Shown in pieces: positions 12,277 through 20,799 of a DNA stretch of 64,000 nucleotides. The DNA lies in NCBI RefSeq assembly GCF_023156195.1, contig NZ_JAKUKA010000001.1, positions 3,410,001 to 3,474,000 of the forward strand, given 5' to 3'. Every line of letters begins with the position of its first letter. The first letter of the stretch is position 1. Position numbers and translations under genes: made by a program. The stretch is from Chitinophaga sedimenti. Lineage in GTDB: Bacteria > Bacteroidota > Bacteroidia > Chitinophagales > Chitinophagaceae. Under the pieces are notes generated by a model that searched no databases, was not told the origin of the DNA, and saw only the letters and a program-made list of their open reading frames with translations.

Positions 12277-13052
12277 TATACTGCTAGTTTATAATCTTCC
12301 GCCAGTTTGTTCTGCAGCGCCTGGAACGCCTCGTGGAACCTCACCACTTCGCCGATTACGACGATCGCGGGATTGGTCAGCTGGTGTTCGAAGGCTATTT
12401 TAGGCAGGTCGGCCGCAATGCCTACACCAATTTTCTGCGTAGGTAAGGTACCATTCTGGATAATAGCCGCCGGTACCGATCCGTGACCAGCCGCTTCGTA
12501 TATACCTGCGATCTGTTCCAGTTTTTTCATGCCCATCAACACCACCACCGTTGTATTCGCCTGTATCGCATACTCCAGGTCGCGGCTTAGTTTGCCGTCC
12601 TGCGTGGTGCCGGTAATGACCCAGAAACCTTCGCTCACATTGCGGGCGGTTACCGGGATATTATTAATACCGGGAACCGAAATCGCACTGCTGATACACG
12701 GAATCACTTCCGTTTTGATGTCGTATTGCTGTGCATAGGCAATTTCTTCCGAGCCGCGGCCAAACACGAAGGAGTCGCCTCCTTTCAGCCGTACCACGTT
12801 ACCGAAAGTTAATGCATATTTTACAATCATCCTGTTGATTTCCGACTGTGTATACACATGCATTCCTGCGCGCTTACCTACAAAGCGTTTCAGGCAGTTG
12901 GGCGAAGCGTGTTCCAGCAGTTCGTTGTTAGAAAGGGCGTCGTAGAGGATCACCTTTGCCTGCTGAATGGCTTTCAGTCCTTTCACGGTAATCAGTTCCG
13001 GGTCGCCGGGACCGGCGCCTACTAATGTCAATTTGGGCTGAATCGGTAACAT
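12276..13052 (-). CDS. cobA: Uroporphyrinogen-III C-methyltransferase
   Basis: SAM-dependent enzyme that methylates uroporphyrinogen III twice to precorrin-2, the first dedicated siroheme step. 258 residues, the normal size for a stand-alone enzyme. Motifs: the SAM-binding VGAGPGDPELITVKG at the N-terminus, YDAL, VVRLKGGDSFVFGRGSEE, and VPGINNIPVTARN. It lies 37 bases downstream of the sulfite reductase gene and overlaps the siroheme synthase start by one base, so the three genes form one operon that supplies both enzyme and cofactor. No frameshift. Confidence 0.95.
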   Translation of the reverse strand: MLPIQPKLTLVGAGPGDPELITVKGLKAIQQAKVILYDALSNNELLEHASPNCLKRFVGKRAGMHVYTQSEINRMIVKYALTFGNVVRLKGGDSFVFGRGSEEIAYAQQYDIKTEVIPCISSAISVPGINNIPVTARNVSEGFWVITGTTQDGKLSRDLEYAIQANTTVVVLMGMKKLEQIAGIYEAAGHGSVPAAIIQNGTLPTQKIGVGIAADLPKIAFEHQLTNPAIVVIGEVVRFHEAFQALQNKLAEDYKLAV

Positions 13053-13089
13053 GTGTTGGTCGTTTTACAGGTGGATAATTGATAATTGT

Positions 13090-15208
13090 TTAGACAGTAG
13101 CCCCGGCAGTCGCTTCGGTTTTAGCCTGGCGATACTGCTGTACTTGTTTATAGAACGCCTGGGCCTGTGCAAAGTATTGTTTCGCAAAGCTTTCGGTGGG
13201 TTCATGTTGATTGATCTGCAGCACCAGTGTTTTAAAGTTGCCGATGCTGATTTTGCCGGTTTCCACGAAATGTTTTTCAAAGTCGTTGATGATGCCGTGC
13301 TGCGTGTTACAGTTAATATTCTCGTCCAGCAGCAAAGCTTTCGCAGCCTGTACGAAGGAAGAATAAGTGTGGTAAATACCGTCAGCCCACTGGCTGTTGC
13401 CAAACGCTTCCAGCGCCAGTTCGTGCTTTTCTTCGGCTTCGAACAGCAGGGTCGCGATCAGGTCGATCACCACGCCGGCACACTCGCCCACACCGATCGC
13501 GGTAGCGAATGTCTGCGCCTGTCCCCAATCCACGAAGTCGTCGTCTTTCACAGCGCCCAGGTCGGCCAAAGGCTTCAGCAGGTCGTAGAAGTAACGTTCG
13601 CCTTTGCGGTCGAAGTAAGCGTTAAACAGTTCACCTTTTTCGCCGTTGGCTTCGTAGTCGTGCAGCAGGCTGCGGAGTACATCGGGACCACGGCGGCTTG
13701 GTACTTTAATTACCTTATCGGCTACACGACCTTCGCCGTCGCCGACAACACCACCGCCAAGTAGTACCTGCAGCGCGGGCAGTACCTTCCCAGCGGCTTT
13801 CATAGAACTGCCATGGAAGCCGATCTGCGCCATACTGTGCTGACCGCAGGAGTTCATGCAACCGCTGATTTTTATTTTGATATCGTTGTTGTACACTAAA
13901 TCCGGGAACTCGTTTGCGATCACATCCTCCAGTGCCGCGGCAATGCCGGTGCTGCTGGAAATGGCGAGGTTACAGGTGTCTGTACCGGGACAGGCCGTAA
14001 TATCCGCAATGGAGTCAAAACCGGCAGCAGCCAGGTTATGCTCGTCCAGTACAGCAAACACATAAGGCAGGTGCTCGGGTTTGATGAACTTCAGCAACAG
14101 GCCCTGGTTCACGGTTACACGGGTATCATCTGAAACGACCGGGCGCAGTTGCTCAATGAGCGCGCGGGAAGTTACAGAGCTGATGTTACCGAGCGGCACA
14201 CGGATATAAGCGCCATAATACCCTTTCTGTTTTTGCTCGAAAGTGTTCGTCGCTTTCCATGCTTCGTATTTTTCGGATCACGAACGGTGTACGCAGGCAC
14301 CACGGCGTCGGCCGCGGGCAGCGCAGCGTCGGGCCATGCCTCCGCATCTACATGAACAGATTTATGCTTAATCGCTTTGTATTCTTCTTTCACCAGGCGA
14401 TCAAATTCCTCGAAACCAATTTTCTGGATCAGGAATTTAATACGCGCCTTATGGCGGCTGGCCCTTTCACCATGACGGTCGAAAACACGCAGTACGCTTT
14501 CAATATAAGGAATCAGCTCATCTGCTTCCGGGAACTCGAAGCCCACTTTCGCCAGCATCGGTTGTGCGCCCAAACCGCCTGCCACCATCACTTTAAAGCC
14601 TCTTACTTCTTTACCGTCCACGATGCGGATCTTCGGGATCACGCCCGGTCGTGCATAAACGCAAACGCGGTATCACGGTCGCTGGAGGAAAAAGACATCT
14701 TGAATTTACGGCCCATGTCCCGGCAAATCGGGTTGCGCAGGAAGTAACGGAACGTTGCATCGGCATAAGGCGTAATGTCGAACGGCTCTTCCGGATCAAT
14801 ACCGGCCTTGTCGGAAGCCGTAATGTTACGTACCGTGTTGCCGCAGGCCTCACGGATGGTGATATCGTCCAGTTCCAGCTTAGACCACAGTTCCGGGGTA
14901 CGTTCCAGGCTCACGAAGTGGATCTGGACGTCCTGGCGGGTAGTCAGGTGCAGGTTGCCGGTGGAGTATTCGTCAGAAATATCGGAAATGCGTTTCCACT
15001 GTTGCAAAGTCATTTTACCATACGGCAGTTTGATGCGCACCATCTGCACACCTGGCTGGCGCTGGCCATATACACCACGGGCCAGTCGGAGACTCCGAAA
15101 CTTTTCGTCGGGAATTTGTCCCTCACGGAACTGGCGGATCTTCTTTTCCAGTTCAATGATGTCTCGTTCGACTAGCGGATTTTCCAGTTCTGTTCTGAAG
15201 CTTTGCAT
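13090..15208 (-). CDS. Siroheme-[4Fe-4S] sulfite (or nitrite) reductase with C-terminal helical extension
   Basis: Assimilatory reductase, probably sulfite to sulfide for cysteine synthesis. About 706 residues. Two ferredoxin-like/siroheme half-domains are seen: the N-terminal MVRIKLPYGKMTLQQWKRI with LTTRQDVQIHFV and ACGNTVRNITA, then a second copy with RVTVNQGLLLKFI. The cluster-binding cysteines are CPGTDTC and CMNSC. After about residue 560 there is an additional all-helical region (ECAGVVIDLIATLLFEAEEK... WADGIYHTYSSFVQAAKALLL) that resembles a HEPN-like domain; its role is unknown. Indels: near 14650 (HDRA instead of HDxGVIPK) and one A missing near 14270. The context (cobA, siroheme synthase, Cys-containing leader peptide) favours sulfite as substrate, but nitrite cannot be excluded. 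Confidence 0.88.
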
Positions 15209-15271
15209 TGATAATGAGTTTTTGCGTCTACAATTGAAAATTCACAACGTTTCGTGGTCTGCCGTGGTAAT

Positions 15272-15302
15272 AAAAAACCTCCGCGTGTAACACCGGAGGT
15301 TT
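15272..15302 (-). terminator. Leader (attenuator) terminator upstream of the sulfite reductase gene
   Basis: On the minus strand AAACCTCCG (15294-15302) pairs with CGGAGGTTT (15275-15283), with a possible extra GTG/CAC helix inside, followed by TTTTTTATT. It lies 64 bases before the sulfite reductase ATG and downstream of the predicted promoter, with no complete gene before it except the 18-codon leader ORF. That position makes it a candidate transcription attenuator. Confidence 0.8.
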
Positions 15303-15348
15303 CTGCTATTAAAGGCTATAATTTGTATAATTATCAGAAAAACCTCCC
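15294..15348 (-). promoter_or_regulatory. Antiterminator alternative to the leader terminator
   Basis: The minus-strand segment GGAGGTTTTTCTG (15335-15347) is complementary, with a two-base bulge, to CAGAAACCTCC (15295-15305). That second segment contains the 5' arm of the terminator, so the two structures exclude each other. Between them an AT-rich hairpin ATAATT / AATTAT could help fold the antiterminator. The 5' arm begins immediately after the leader ORF stop codon, so a ribosome at that stop would cover it. Confidence 0.65.
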
Positions 15349-15404
15349 TACTCTGTTGATTTCCAACAGTTGCACATATATGTTGCTGTATTATTAATAC
15401 CCAT
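15348..15404 (-). CDS. Putative 18-codon leader peptide with Cys-Asn-Cys
   Basis: ATG at 15402-15404, TAG at 15348-15350, peptide MGINNTATYMCNCWKSTE. It starts about 20 bases after the predicted transcription start and has AGGAA directly before the ATG. Two of 18 codons are cysteine (TGC, TGT at 15372-15374 and 15366-15368), 15-21 bases before the stop, in front of a sulfite reductase operon. The second Cys and the Trp codon lie in a local hairpin CTGTTG / CAACAG (15353-15358 with 15364-15369). The pattern fits a ribosome-controlled attenuator: stalling at scarce Cys leaves the antiterminator arm free, finishing translation covers it. Two control codons are few compared with classical leaders, so this is a hypothesis. 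Confidence 0.5.
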   Translation of the reverse strand: MGINNTATYMCNCWKSTE

Positions 15405-15429
15405 TTCCTATCTGTTTAGTAGAGTAATA

Positions 15430-15460
15430 CAAAGATAGCCATGTAGGGAAGAATTCCAAA
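15430..15460 (-). promoter_or_regulatory. Promoter of the sulfite reductase operon
   Basis: On the minus strand TTTG (15457-15460), a 19-base spacer, then TATCTTTG (15430-15437): a full match to the Bacteroidota consensus. It is transcribed away from the HAD gene, giving a leader RNA of about 160 bases up to the attenuator. Confidence 0.8.
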
Positions 15461-15553
15461 AATATTTTCCCTGAATCGTGATAAAAAATAAGAATGCTCC
15501 ATAACTAAAAGTTATGATGACAATAGCGTGTGGTTGTTGCGGGCAAAGCGGCG

Positions 15554-15561
15554 TATCTTTG
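15554..15561 (+). promoter_or_regulatory. Candidate -7 element of the HAD phosphatase gene
   Basis: TATCTTTG, 22 bases before the ATG at 15584. Candidate TTG elements at 15534 and 15537 are 2-5 bases closer than ideal. Confidence 0.5.
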
Positions 15562-15583
15562 CGGCGCAAAAAAGAACGCAATT

Positions 15584-16240
15584 ATGATCAATTCGGTGAT
15601 TTTCGATATGGATGGGCTGCTGGTGGATTCGGAGCCGTTGTGGGGGCTGGCAATACATGAAGTGTTTGATACAGTGGGTGTTAGCCTAACCCCGGAGCTG
15701 ACTTCGCGGACAACGGGCTTACGCACCAGGGAGGTAGTAGAGTACTGGCACGATCATTTTAAGTGGGATGGCAAAAGTACCGAGCAGGTTACTTCCGAGA
15801 TCATCGAAAGCGTTACGTCCAAAATCCTTCACAGGGGTGAAGCGATGGAGGGACTCTCCTACATCCTCGAATTTTTTAAAGACCGCGGCTTTAATATTGG
15901 CCTGGCGTCGTCTTCCAATATGAGCATCATTTCTTCGGTACTCGATTACCTGCAGATCCGTCCTTACTTTAAGGCGATCATTTCCGCTGAGTTCGAGCCT
16001 TATGGCAAGCCGCACCCGGCCGTGTACCTGTCTGCCGCCCGCGAACTGGGCGTTAGTCCGCTTCATTGCATCGCCTTTGAGGATTCGGTAACGGGCATGA
16101 CGGCCGCCAAAGCCGCGCGCATGAAGGTGGTAGTGGTACCGGAGCATCATAACCGCAACGATAAACGATATGCGCTGGCCGACGTACAGTTGAAATCCCT
16201 GCTGGACTTCAACGACCACGAACTGGGCAAGTTAAGATAG
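15584..16240 (+). CDS. HAD-family sugar phosphatase (hexitol/2-deoxyglucose-6-phosphatase-like)
   Basis: 218 residues, HAD superfamily subfamily IA. The N-terminal motif I is FDMDGLLVDSEPLW with the nucleophile Asp and the general acid Asp two positions later; motif II is the LASSSN segment; the motif III lysine is in PYGKPHPAVYL; motif IV is FEDSVTGMTAAKAA. The cap between motifs I and II is the small helical C1 type. DSEPLW is frequent in HxpB/YniC-type phosphatases, which act on hexose-6-phosphates and hexitol phosphates. The ATG at 15584 is chosen because upstream in-frame codons fall inside the promoter. Divergent from the sulfite reductase operon. Confidence 0.85.
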   Translation: MINSVIFDMDGLLVDSEPLWGLAIHEVFDTVGVSLTPELTSRTTGLRTREVVEYWHDHFKWDGKSTEQVTSEIIESVTSKILHRGEAMEGLSYILEFFKDRGFNIGLASSSNMSIISSVLDYLQIRPYFKAIISAEFEPYGKPHPAVYLSAARELGVSPLHCIAFEDSVTGMTAAKAARMKVVVVPEHHNRNDKRYALADVQLKSLLDFNDHELGKLR

Positions 16241-16270
16241 TTATTTACTCGCTTTCTGAATATTCTTCAG

Positions 16271-16303
16271 CCGCCGATGTGGTCAACACTTCGGCGGTTT
16301 TTT
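16271..16303 (+). terminator. Terminator of the HAD phosphatase gene
   Basis: CCGCCGA (16271-16277) / TCGGCGG (16291-16297), followed by TTTTTT. Confidence 0.85.
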
Positions 16304-16326
16304 CTTTACTCCCCCTGGCATACCCG

Positions 16327-16354
16327 CAAAAAAATCCCCGGCTTTCGCCAGGGG
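16327..16354 (-). terminator. Terminator of rpsA
   Basis: The minus strand reads CCCCTGGC, tetraloop GAAA, GCCGGGG, then ATTTTTTTG. One bulged base in the stem. Located 31 bases after the rpsA stop. Confidence 0.85.
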
Positions 16355-16384
16355 AGTCCTTATGTTTTAGACAATACTTAAAGA

Positions 16385-18274
16385 CTACTCAGCTTTCTTT
16401 TCTTCGCCGCCTTCAGATTGTTTGAGTTTTTCTCTCAGTTCAGCCAGTGCGCCCAGGTCGCCCAGAGTAGCTTTTTCTACTTTAGACTGGATGGTTTTCA
16501 CAGCTTTACGGGTTTTGTCAGCGTCAGCACGTTTTTCTTTAACGATCGCTTCTTTTTCTTCTACTTTAGTTTGTTCCCAAACTTTAGTGTGTGAAACGAG
16601 AATGCGTTTTTCGTTGCGGTCAAACTCGATGATCATGAAAGTTTTCACGTCTTCTACTGCAACTGGTTTTTCGTCTTCTGTACGCAGATGACGGGCAGGA
16701 GCGTAAGCTTCCAGGCCATATTGCAGCTGAACGGTAGCACCTTTCTCATCTTTCTTCACGATGGTACCTTCGTGGGTAGAACCGATCGGGAAGATAGTTT
16801 CGAAGGTGTTCCATGGATCTTCTTCGATTTGTTTGTGGCCGAGGCTCAGTTTGCGGTTATCTTTATCGATACCCAGGATCACCACGTCGATTTCGCTACC
16901 AACTTTGGTGTACTCGCTCGGGTGGTTGAAACGTTTGATCCAGCTCAGATCGGAGATGTGGATCATACCGCCGATACCTGTTTCCAGCTCAACAAACACA
17001 CCGTACGGAGTGATGTTTTTAACGATGCCTTTGTGACGGCTATCCAGCGGGAATTTAGTTTCGATAGTAGACCATGGATCTTCGGTCAGTTGCTTGATAG
17101 ACAGGCTCATTTTGCGCTCGTCTTTGCTCAGCGTAACTACCACTGCTTCGTACTCCTCGCCCAGTTTGAAGAACTCTTTTGCGTTGATCGGAGTAGATGC
17201 CCATGAAATCTCGGATACGTGAACCAGACCTTCTACACCAGGCAGAATTTCCAGGAATGCGCCGTAATCTTCGATGTTCACTACTTTGCCTTTTACTTTT
17301 GCACCTTCGGTGATGGTTGCAGGCAAAGTATCCCACGGATGCGGGGTCAGTTGCTTGTAACCTAAGCTGATACGTTTCTTCTCGTCGTCGAAGTCCAGTA
17401 CCACCACGTTGATCTTCTGATCCATCTGCAGTACTTCGCTTGGGTGAGAGATACGACCCCAGCTGATGTCGGTGATGTAGAGCAGGCCGTCCAGACCACC
17501 CAGATCGATGAAAGCACCGAAGTCTGTGATGTTCTTGATCGTACCTTCCAGCACACGGCCTTTCTCCAGTTTGGAGATGATGTCCACACGCTGTTGCTCG
17601 ATATCGCTTTCGATAAGCGCTTTGTGAGATACCACGGCGTTTTTGATGGCTTCGTTAACTTTCACCACTTTGAACTCCATAGTTTTACCCACGAACTGAT
17701 CGTAGTCAGTAACAGGCTTCACGTCGATCTGAGAACCTGGCAGGAACGTTTCCATACCATAAACGTCCACGATCAGGCCGCCTTTGGTTTTGCTGGTAAC
17801 AGTACCAGTAACCACTTCGCCGGTTTTGTAAACTTCCACGATTTTCTCCCATGCACGTTGCATACGAGCCTGTTTACGGCTCAGGTGCAGGTTACCATCG
17901 CGGTCTTCTTTCTCAACTACCAGTACCTCTACTTCGTCACCAATCTTGATGCCCTGCAGGTCACGGAATTCGTTAAGAGAGATCAAACCATCGGATTTGA
18001 AACCGATGTTGATAACTACGTCGGTTTTAGTAATACCAACGATAGTACCGCTCAGCAGACCATTCTCTTCGATCACTTTGAAAGTGCTGTCGTAAGTCTG
18101 ATCGTACTTCGCTTTTTCTTCCCGGGAATAGGAAGACACGTTACGTTTGTCTACGCTCCAGTCGAAATCGTCGTGAGCGGTCGCAACGGCAACAGGCGCA
18201 TTTTGTGTCGCTGTTTCAGCCGGGGCTGCCTGTTGTTCAGCGTTTTGTTCGTTAATAATGTTGTTTTCTGACAT
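16385..18274 (-). CDS. rpsA: 30S ribosomal protein S1
   Basis: 629 residues starting MSENNIINEQNAEQQAAPAE. After an acidic, Ala/Gln-rich N-terminal tail of ~60 residues there are six tandem S1 (OB-fold) RNA-binding domains; recognisable starts are GTIVGITKTDVVINIG, GTVTSKTKGGLIVDVYG, GTIKNITDFGAFIDLGG, GKVVNIEDYGAFLEI, GIVKNITPYGVFVELE and GTIVKKDEKGATVQL. The tail is Lys/Glu-rich. It binds mRNA for initiation on the 30S subunit, which is important in this phylum where Shine-Dalgarno sequences are weak. The ATG at 18274 is chosen over one at 18379, which would place the start before the promoter. One of the few long genes in this window with no indel. Confidence 0.96.
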   Translation of the reverse strand: MSENNIINEQNAEQQAAPAETATQNAPVAVATAHDDFDWSVDKRNVSSYSREEKAKYDQTYDSTFKVIEENGLLSGTIVGITKTDVVINIGFKSDGLISLNEFRDLQGIKIGDEVEVLVVEKEDRDGNLHLSRKQARMQRAWEKIVEVYKTGEVVTGTVTSKTKGGLIVDVYGMETFLPGSQIDVKPVTDYDQFVGKTMEFKVVKVNEAIKNAVVSHKALIESDIEQQRVDIISKLEKGRVLEGTIKNITDFGAFIDLGGLDGLLYITDISWGRISHPSEVLQMDQKINVVVLDFDDEKKRISLGYKQLTPHPWDTLPATITEGAKVKGKVVNIEDYGAFLEILPGVEGLVHVSEISWASTPINAKEFFKLGEEYEAVVVTLSKDERKMSLSIKQLTEDPWSTIETKFPLDSRHKGIVKNITPYGVFVELETGIGGMIHISDLSWIKRFNHPSEYTKVGSEIDVVILGIDKDNRKLSLGHKQIEEDPWNTFETIFPIGSTHEGTIVKKDEKGATVQLQYGLEAYAPARHLRTEDEKPVAVEDVKTFMIIEFDRNEKRILVSHTKVWEQTKVEEKEAIVKEKRADADKTRKAVKTIQSKVEKATLGDLGALAELREKLKQSEGGEEKKAE

Positions 18275-18291
18275 AAAAATATTTAAGGTTG

Positions 18292-18299
18292 CAAAGATA
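18292..18299 (-). promoter_or_regulatory. Candidate -7 element of rpsA
   Basis: The minus strand reads TATCTTTG, 17 bases upstream of the rpsA ATG. No clear -33 element. Confidence 0.5.
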
Positions 18300-18494
18300 C
18301 GATAATTCTTACGATTGTGAACATAAAAATCAGCCACCCACATCCGGCTCGTTTCAACATCTATTTGTTTAAAATTCATCCAGTTAGGTAAAAAAACGCG
18401 CTAAGCCCCCGTAATAGGCCCTTTTTAAAAAACTGGCCGTTTTATACGCTAAAAGCAATAATTTTAGCAAAGGAAATCCTTATTTATTTTTTTC

Positions 18495-19403
18495 ATGAAC
18501 GGCACTTCACTGAGAACAGATGTACGCAACTGGCTTAACCAGGATAACACAGTAAACCACCTCATATTATGGAATACGATCATATTCCTGGTCATCGGCA
18601 TATTACGCCTGGCCGCCCTGGGCAGCAATGCCGCCGGGTTTGCCAGCTTGTTCCTGTACGATAATCTTGCCCTCCACTCCCAACCTTCCGTACTCGCCAC
18701 CAAACCATGGGGCTTTATTACCTACATGTTTACCCACCAGGGCGTGTTTCACTTCCTGTTCAACATGCTCAATCTCTACTTCTTTGGCAATCTCTTCCGC
18801 TCCGATGTCGGTAAAAGCCGCGTGCTGCCGGTATACCTCATCAGCAGCGTGTTTGCCGGGCTTGTATATGTACTGGTATATAATATCTTCCCAAGGTTCG
18901 CCGGCATCGACGGCACCCTGATCGGCGCCTCCGCCTCGGTGATGTGTTTTATTACCGCCACCGCCATGAGCCTGCCCAACATGGAGCTCAACATCTTTTT
19001 CGCCACCGTGCGCCTTAAATGGATCGCCATCGCAGTAGTCGTGATCGATGTGATTTCCATCCCTGACGGTAACGCCGGCGGCGTAGCAGCCCACCTCGGC
19101 GGCGCCCTCTTCGGCGTACTCTACGTGCTGGCGCTGCGCGGCGGCACCGAACTCGCAAAACCACTCATCTGGCTCTTCGATAAATTCAGCAACATCAGCT
19201 TTAAGCGTGCTCCGGCCCCCAAAAGCGGCTTCAAAAATTTCAAACCGAAAAAGTCACCTTTAAAAGTGGTGAAACGGTCCAATGAAGAGAACCGGCAGCA
19301 AAAACTGGACATACTGCTCGATAAGATCAACGAAAAGGGATACAATAGCCTCACCAGCGAAGAAAAGTCATGGCTGGACAAATACAGCAGCGATAAAGGC
19401 TGA
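18495..19403 (+). CDS. Rhomboid-family intramembrane serine protease
   Basis: 302 residues with about six membrane segments and a basic cytosolic C-terminal tail. The catalytic serine is in GASASV (near residue 146) and the catalytic histidine in AAHLGGALFG (near residue 199); the conserved HFLFNMLNLYFFG helix in TM2 is also present (FHxxxNM motif). So the dyad is complete and the protein should be active. The Lys/Asn-rich C-terminal ~80 residues (SLTSEEKSWLDKYS) are a tail commonly seen in Bacteroidota rhomboids. Substrates are unknown. No frameshift. Confidence 0.92.
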   Translation: MNGTSLRTDVRNWLNQDNTVNHLILWNTIIFLVIGILRLAALGSNAAGFASLFLYDNLALHSQPSVLATKPWGFITYMFTHQGVFHFLFNMLNLYFFGNLFRSDVGKSRVLPVYLISSVFAGLVYVLVYNIFPRFAGIDGTLIGASASVMCFITATAMSLPNMELNIFFATVRLKWIAIAVVVIDVISIPDGNAGGVAAHLGGALFGVLYVLALRGGTELAKPLIWLFDKFSNISFKRAPAPKSGFKNFKPKKSPLKVVKRSNEENRQQKLDILLDKINEKGYNSLTSEEKSWLDKYSSDKG

Positions 19404-19501
19404 TCTGCCCGCGTCTTTTACTCCACATTTAGCATTCCGCCATCGAACTGATGTCGCGGAAGCGGTATTTTATTGATTACTCACCCCAAACCCCAAAGGT
19501 T

Positions 19502-20756
19502 ATGAGCAACCTCAATTACCTGTTCAATGACCCCATTGTGCAGCACAAGATCGAACAACTGAAGTCGCAGGATCTGCACATCTCGGACATTGTAGACGAT
19601 GCCGGCCACCAGTACGTAGACATTGTACTCGAAGGCGGCGGCACCCTGGGCATGGCGCTGCTCGGCTATTTATACACCCTCGAACAGCTGAACGTCCGCT
19701 TCCTCTGTATCGGCGGCGCCTCCGCCGGGGCCATCGCCGCCCTCCTGCTCGCCGCCGGCCCCATCGACGAGGCCAAAACGGAATGGATCATCAGCAAAGT
19801 GGCCAACAAGGACTTCTATGATTTTGTAGATGGCGACGGCGATGCCCGCAATTTCATCGACAACCTTCTGAAACACCGCCACGACGATCCCTCCGTGTTC
19901 GACACGTTACGACGCGCATGGTATTTTACGTGCATCATCGATAATCTCTCCAGCAACAAGAAAGGTCTCAACCCCGGCACCAAATTTCATGAATGGGTAA
20001 AGGAACTGCTGCAGGAGCGGCACATCAGCACCTACGGACAAATGCGCGCCATGCGCATGCAACGGCCGCCGGGACTTCGCAACCGCGTTACCGGTGAGGT
20101 GATCGACGATGAGTTTACAGAGGAATATATTGAACTGGGCATCGTAGCCGCCGACATTACCACCGAAACCCGCGTGGTATTTCCGCGCATGGCGGGTTTG
20201 TACTACCAGGACATCGACAATGCCCATCCGGCAGATTTTGTACGCGCGTCCATGTCTATACCCCTCTTTTTCCGTCCGTTTGAACTGGGTAATATTCCGG
20301 CACAAACCGGGCAGCAGGACGCCTGGCGCAATAACTGCAACTTTTACGGCAACATCCCGGACAAGGTGATGTTCGTGGACGGTGGCATCCTGTCCAACTT
20401 CCCGATCGACATTTTCCACAACTATCGCAAAATCCCCTCCTCGCCTACTTTTGGCGTAAAAATCGGGTACGACCGTACGCACAGCAACAACACGAACAGC
20501 TTCTGGACTACATCGGCGCCATTTTCTGGTCGTCTGCCCACAGCTGGACAACGAGTTTATTCACCGCAACCCGGATTTCAAGCAGCTGGTATCGTTCATC
20601 GACTACAATACGAAACGCTTCAGCTGGCTGGATTTCTCCCTGGATGAGGATGAAAAACTGGAGCTCTTTAAACGCGGCGTGGATACGGCCGCCTTCTTTA
20701 TCAGCAATTTCGACTGGGAAAAGTACAAGCAGTCGCGGAAAGTAGTGGAAGGTTGA
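19502..20756 (+). CDS. Patatin-like phospholipase
   Basis: Predicted lipid acyl hydrolase of ~418 residues. The patatin fold shows the oxyanion-hole motif EGGGTLGMALLGYL, the nucleophile Ser in GGASAGAIAALLLA (near residue 73) and the catalytic Asp in VDGGILSNFPIDIF (near 293). No signal peptide, so probably cytosolic. Two indels, near 20505 and ~20540, break the last ~80 residues, which resume as LDNEFIHRNPDFKQLVSFIDYN and end at the TGA at 20754-20756. The ATG at 19502 (MSNLNYLF) is preferred; an in-frame ATG at 19451 would add 17 residues without family likeness. Substrate not predictable. Confidence 0.83.
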
Positions 20757-20770
20757 GCAGCGGAAATCGC

Positions 20771-20778
20771 TATCTTTG
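20771..20778 (+). promoter_or_regulatory. Candidate -7 element of ispH
   Basis: TATCTTTG, 21 bases upstream of the ispH ATG and just after the patatin stop. Confidence 0.5.
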
Positions 20779-20799
20779 CGACTACTGGAAGCTACAGCA

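Noticed and set aside
14251..14290. Programmed frameshift in the sulfite reductase gene
   Set aside because: The A-run sequence here looks similar to the error sites in yidC, clpC and dapA, and no slippery heptamer with downstream structure was seen.
15272..15430. A SAM, T-box or other known riboswitch in the sulfite reductase leader
   Set aside because: I compared what I know of SAM-I, SAM-II and T-box core motifs and do not find them. The translated leader ORF and the antiterminator position explain the region better, though an unknown aptamer cannot be excluded.
19451..19502. Earlier ATG as start of the patatin gene
   Set aside because: It would add 17 residues (RKRYFIDYSPQTPKV) with no family likeness; the ATG at 19502 gives a normal N-terminus. 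Not strongly decided.
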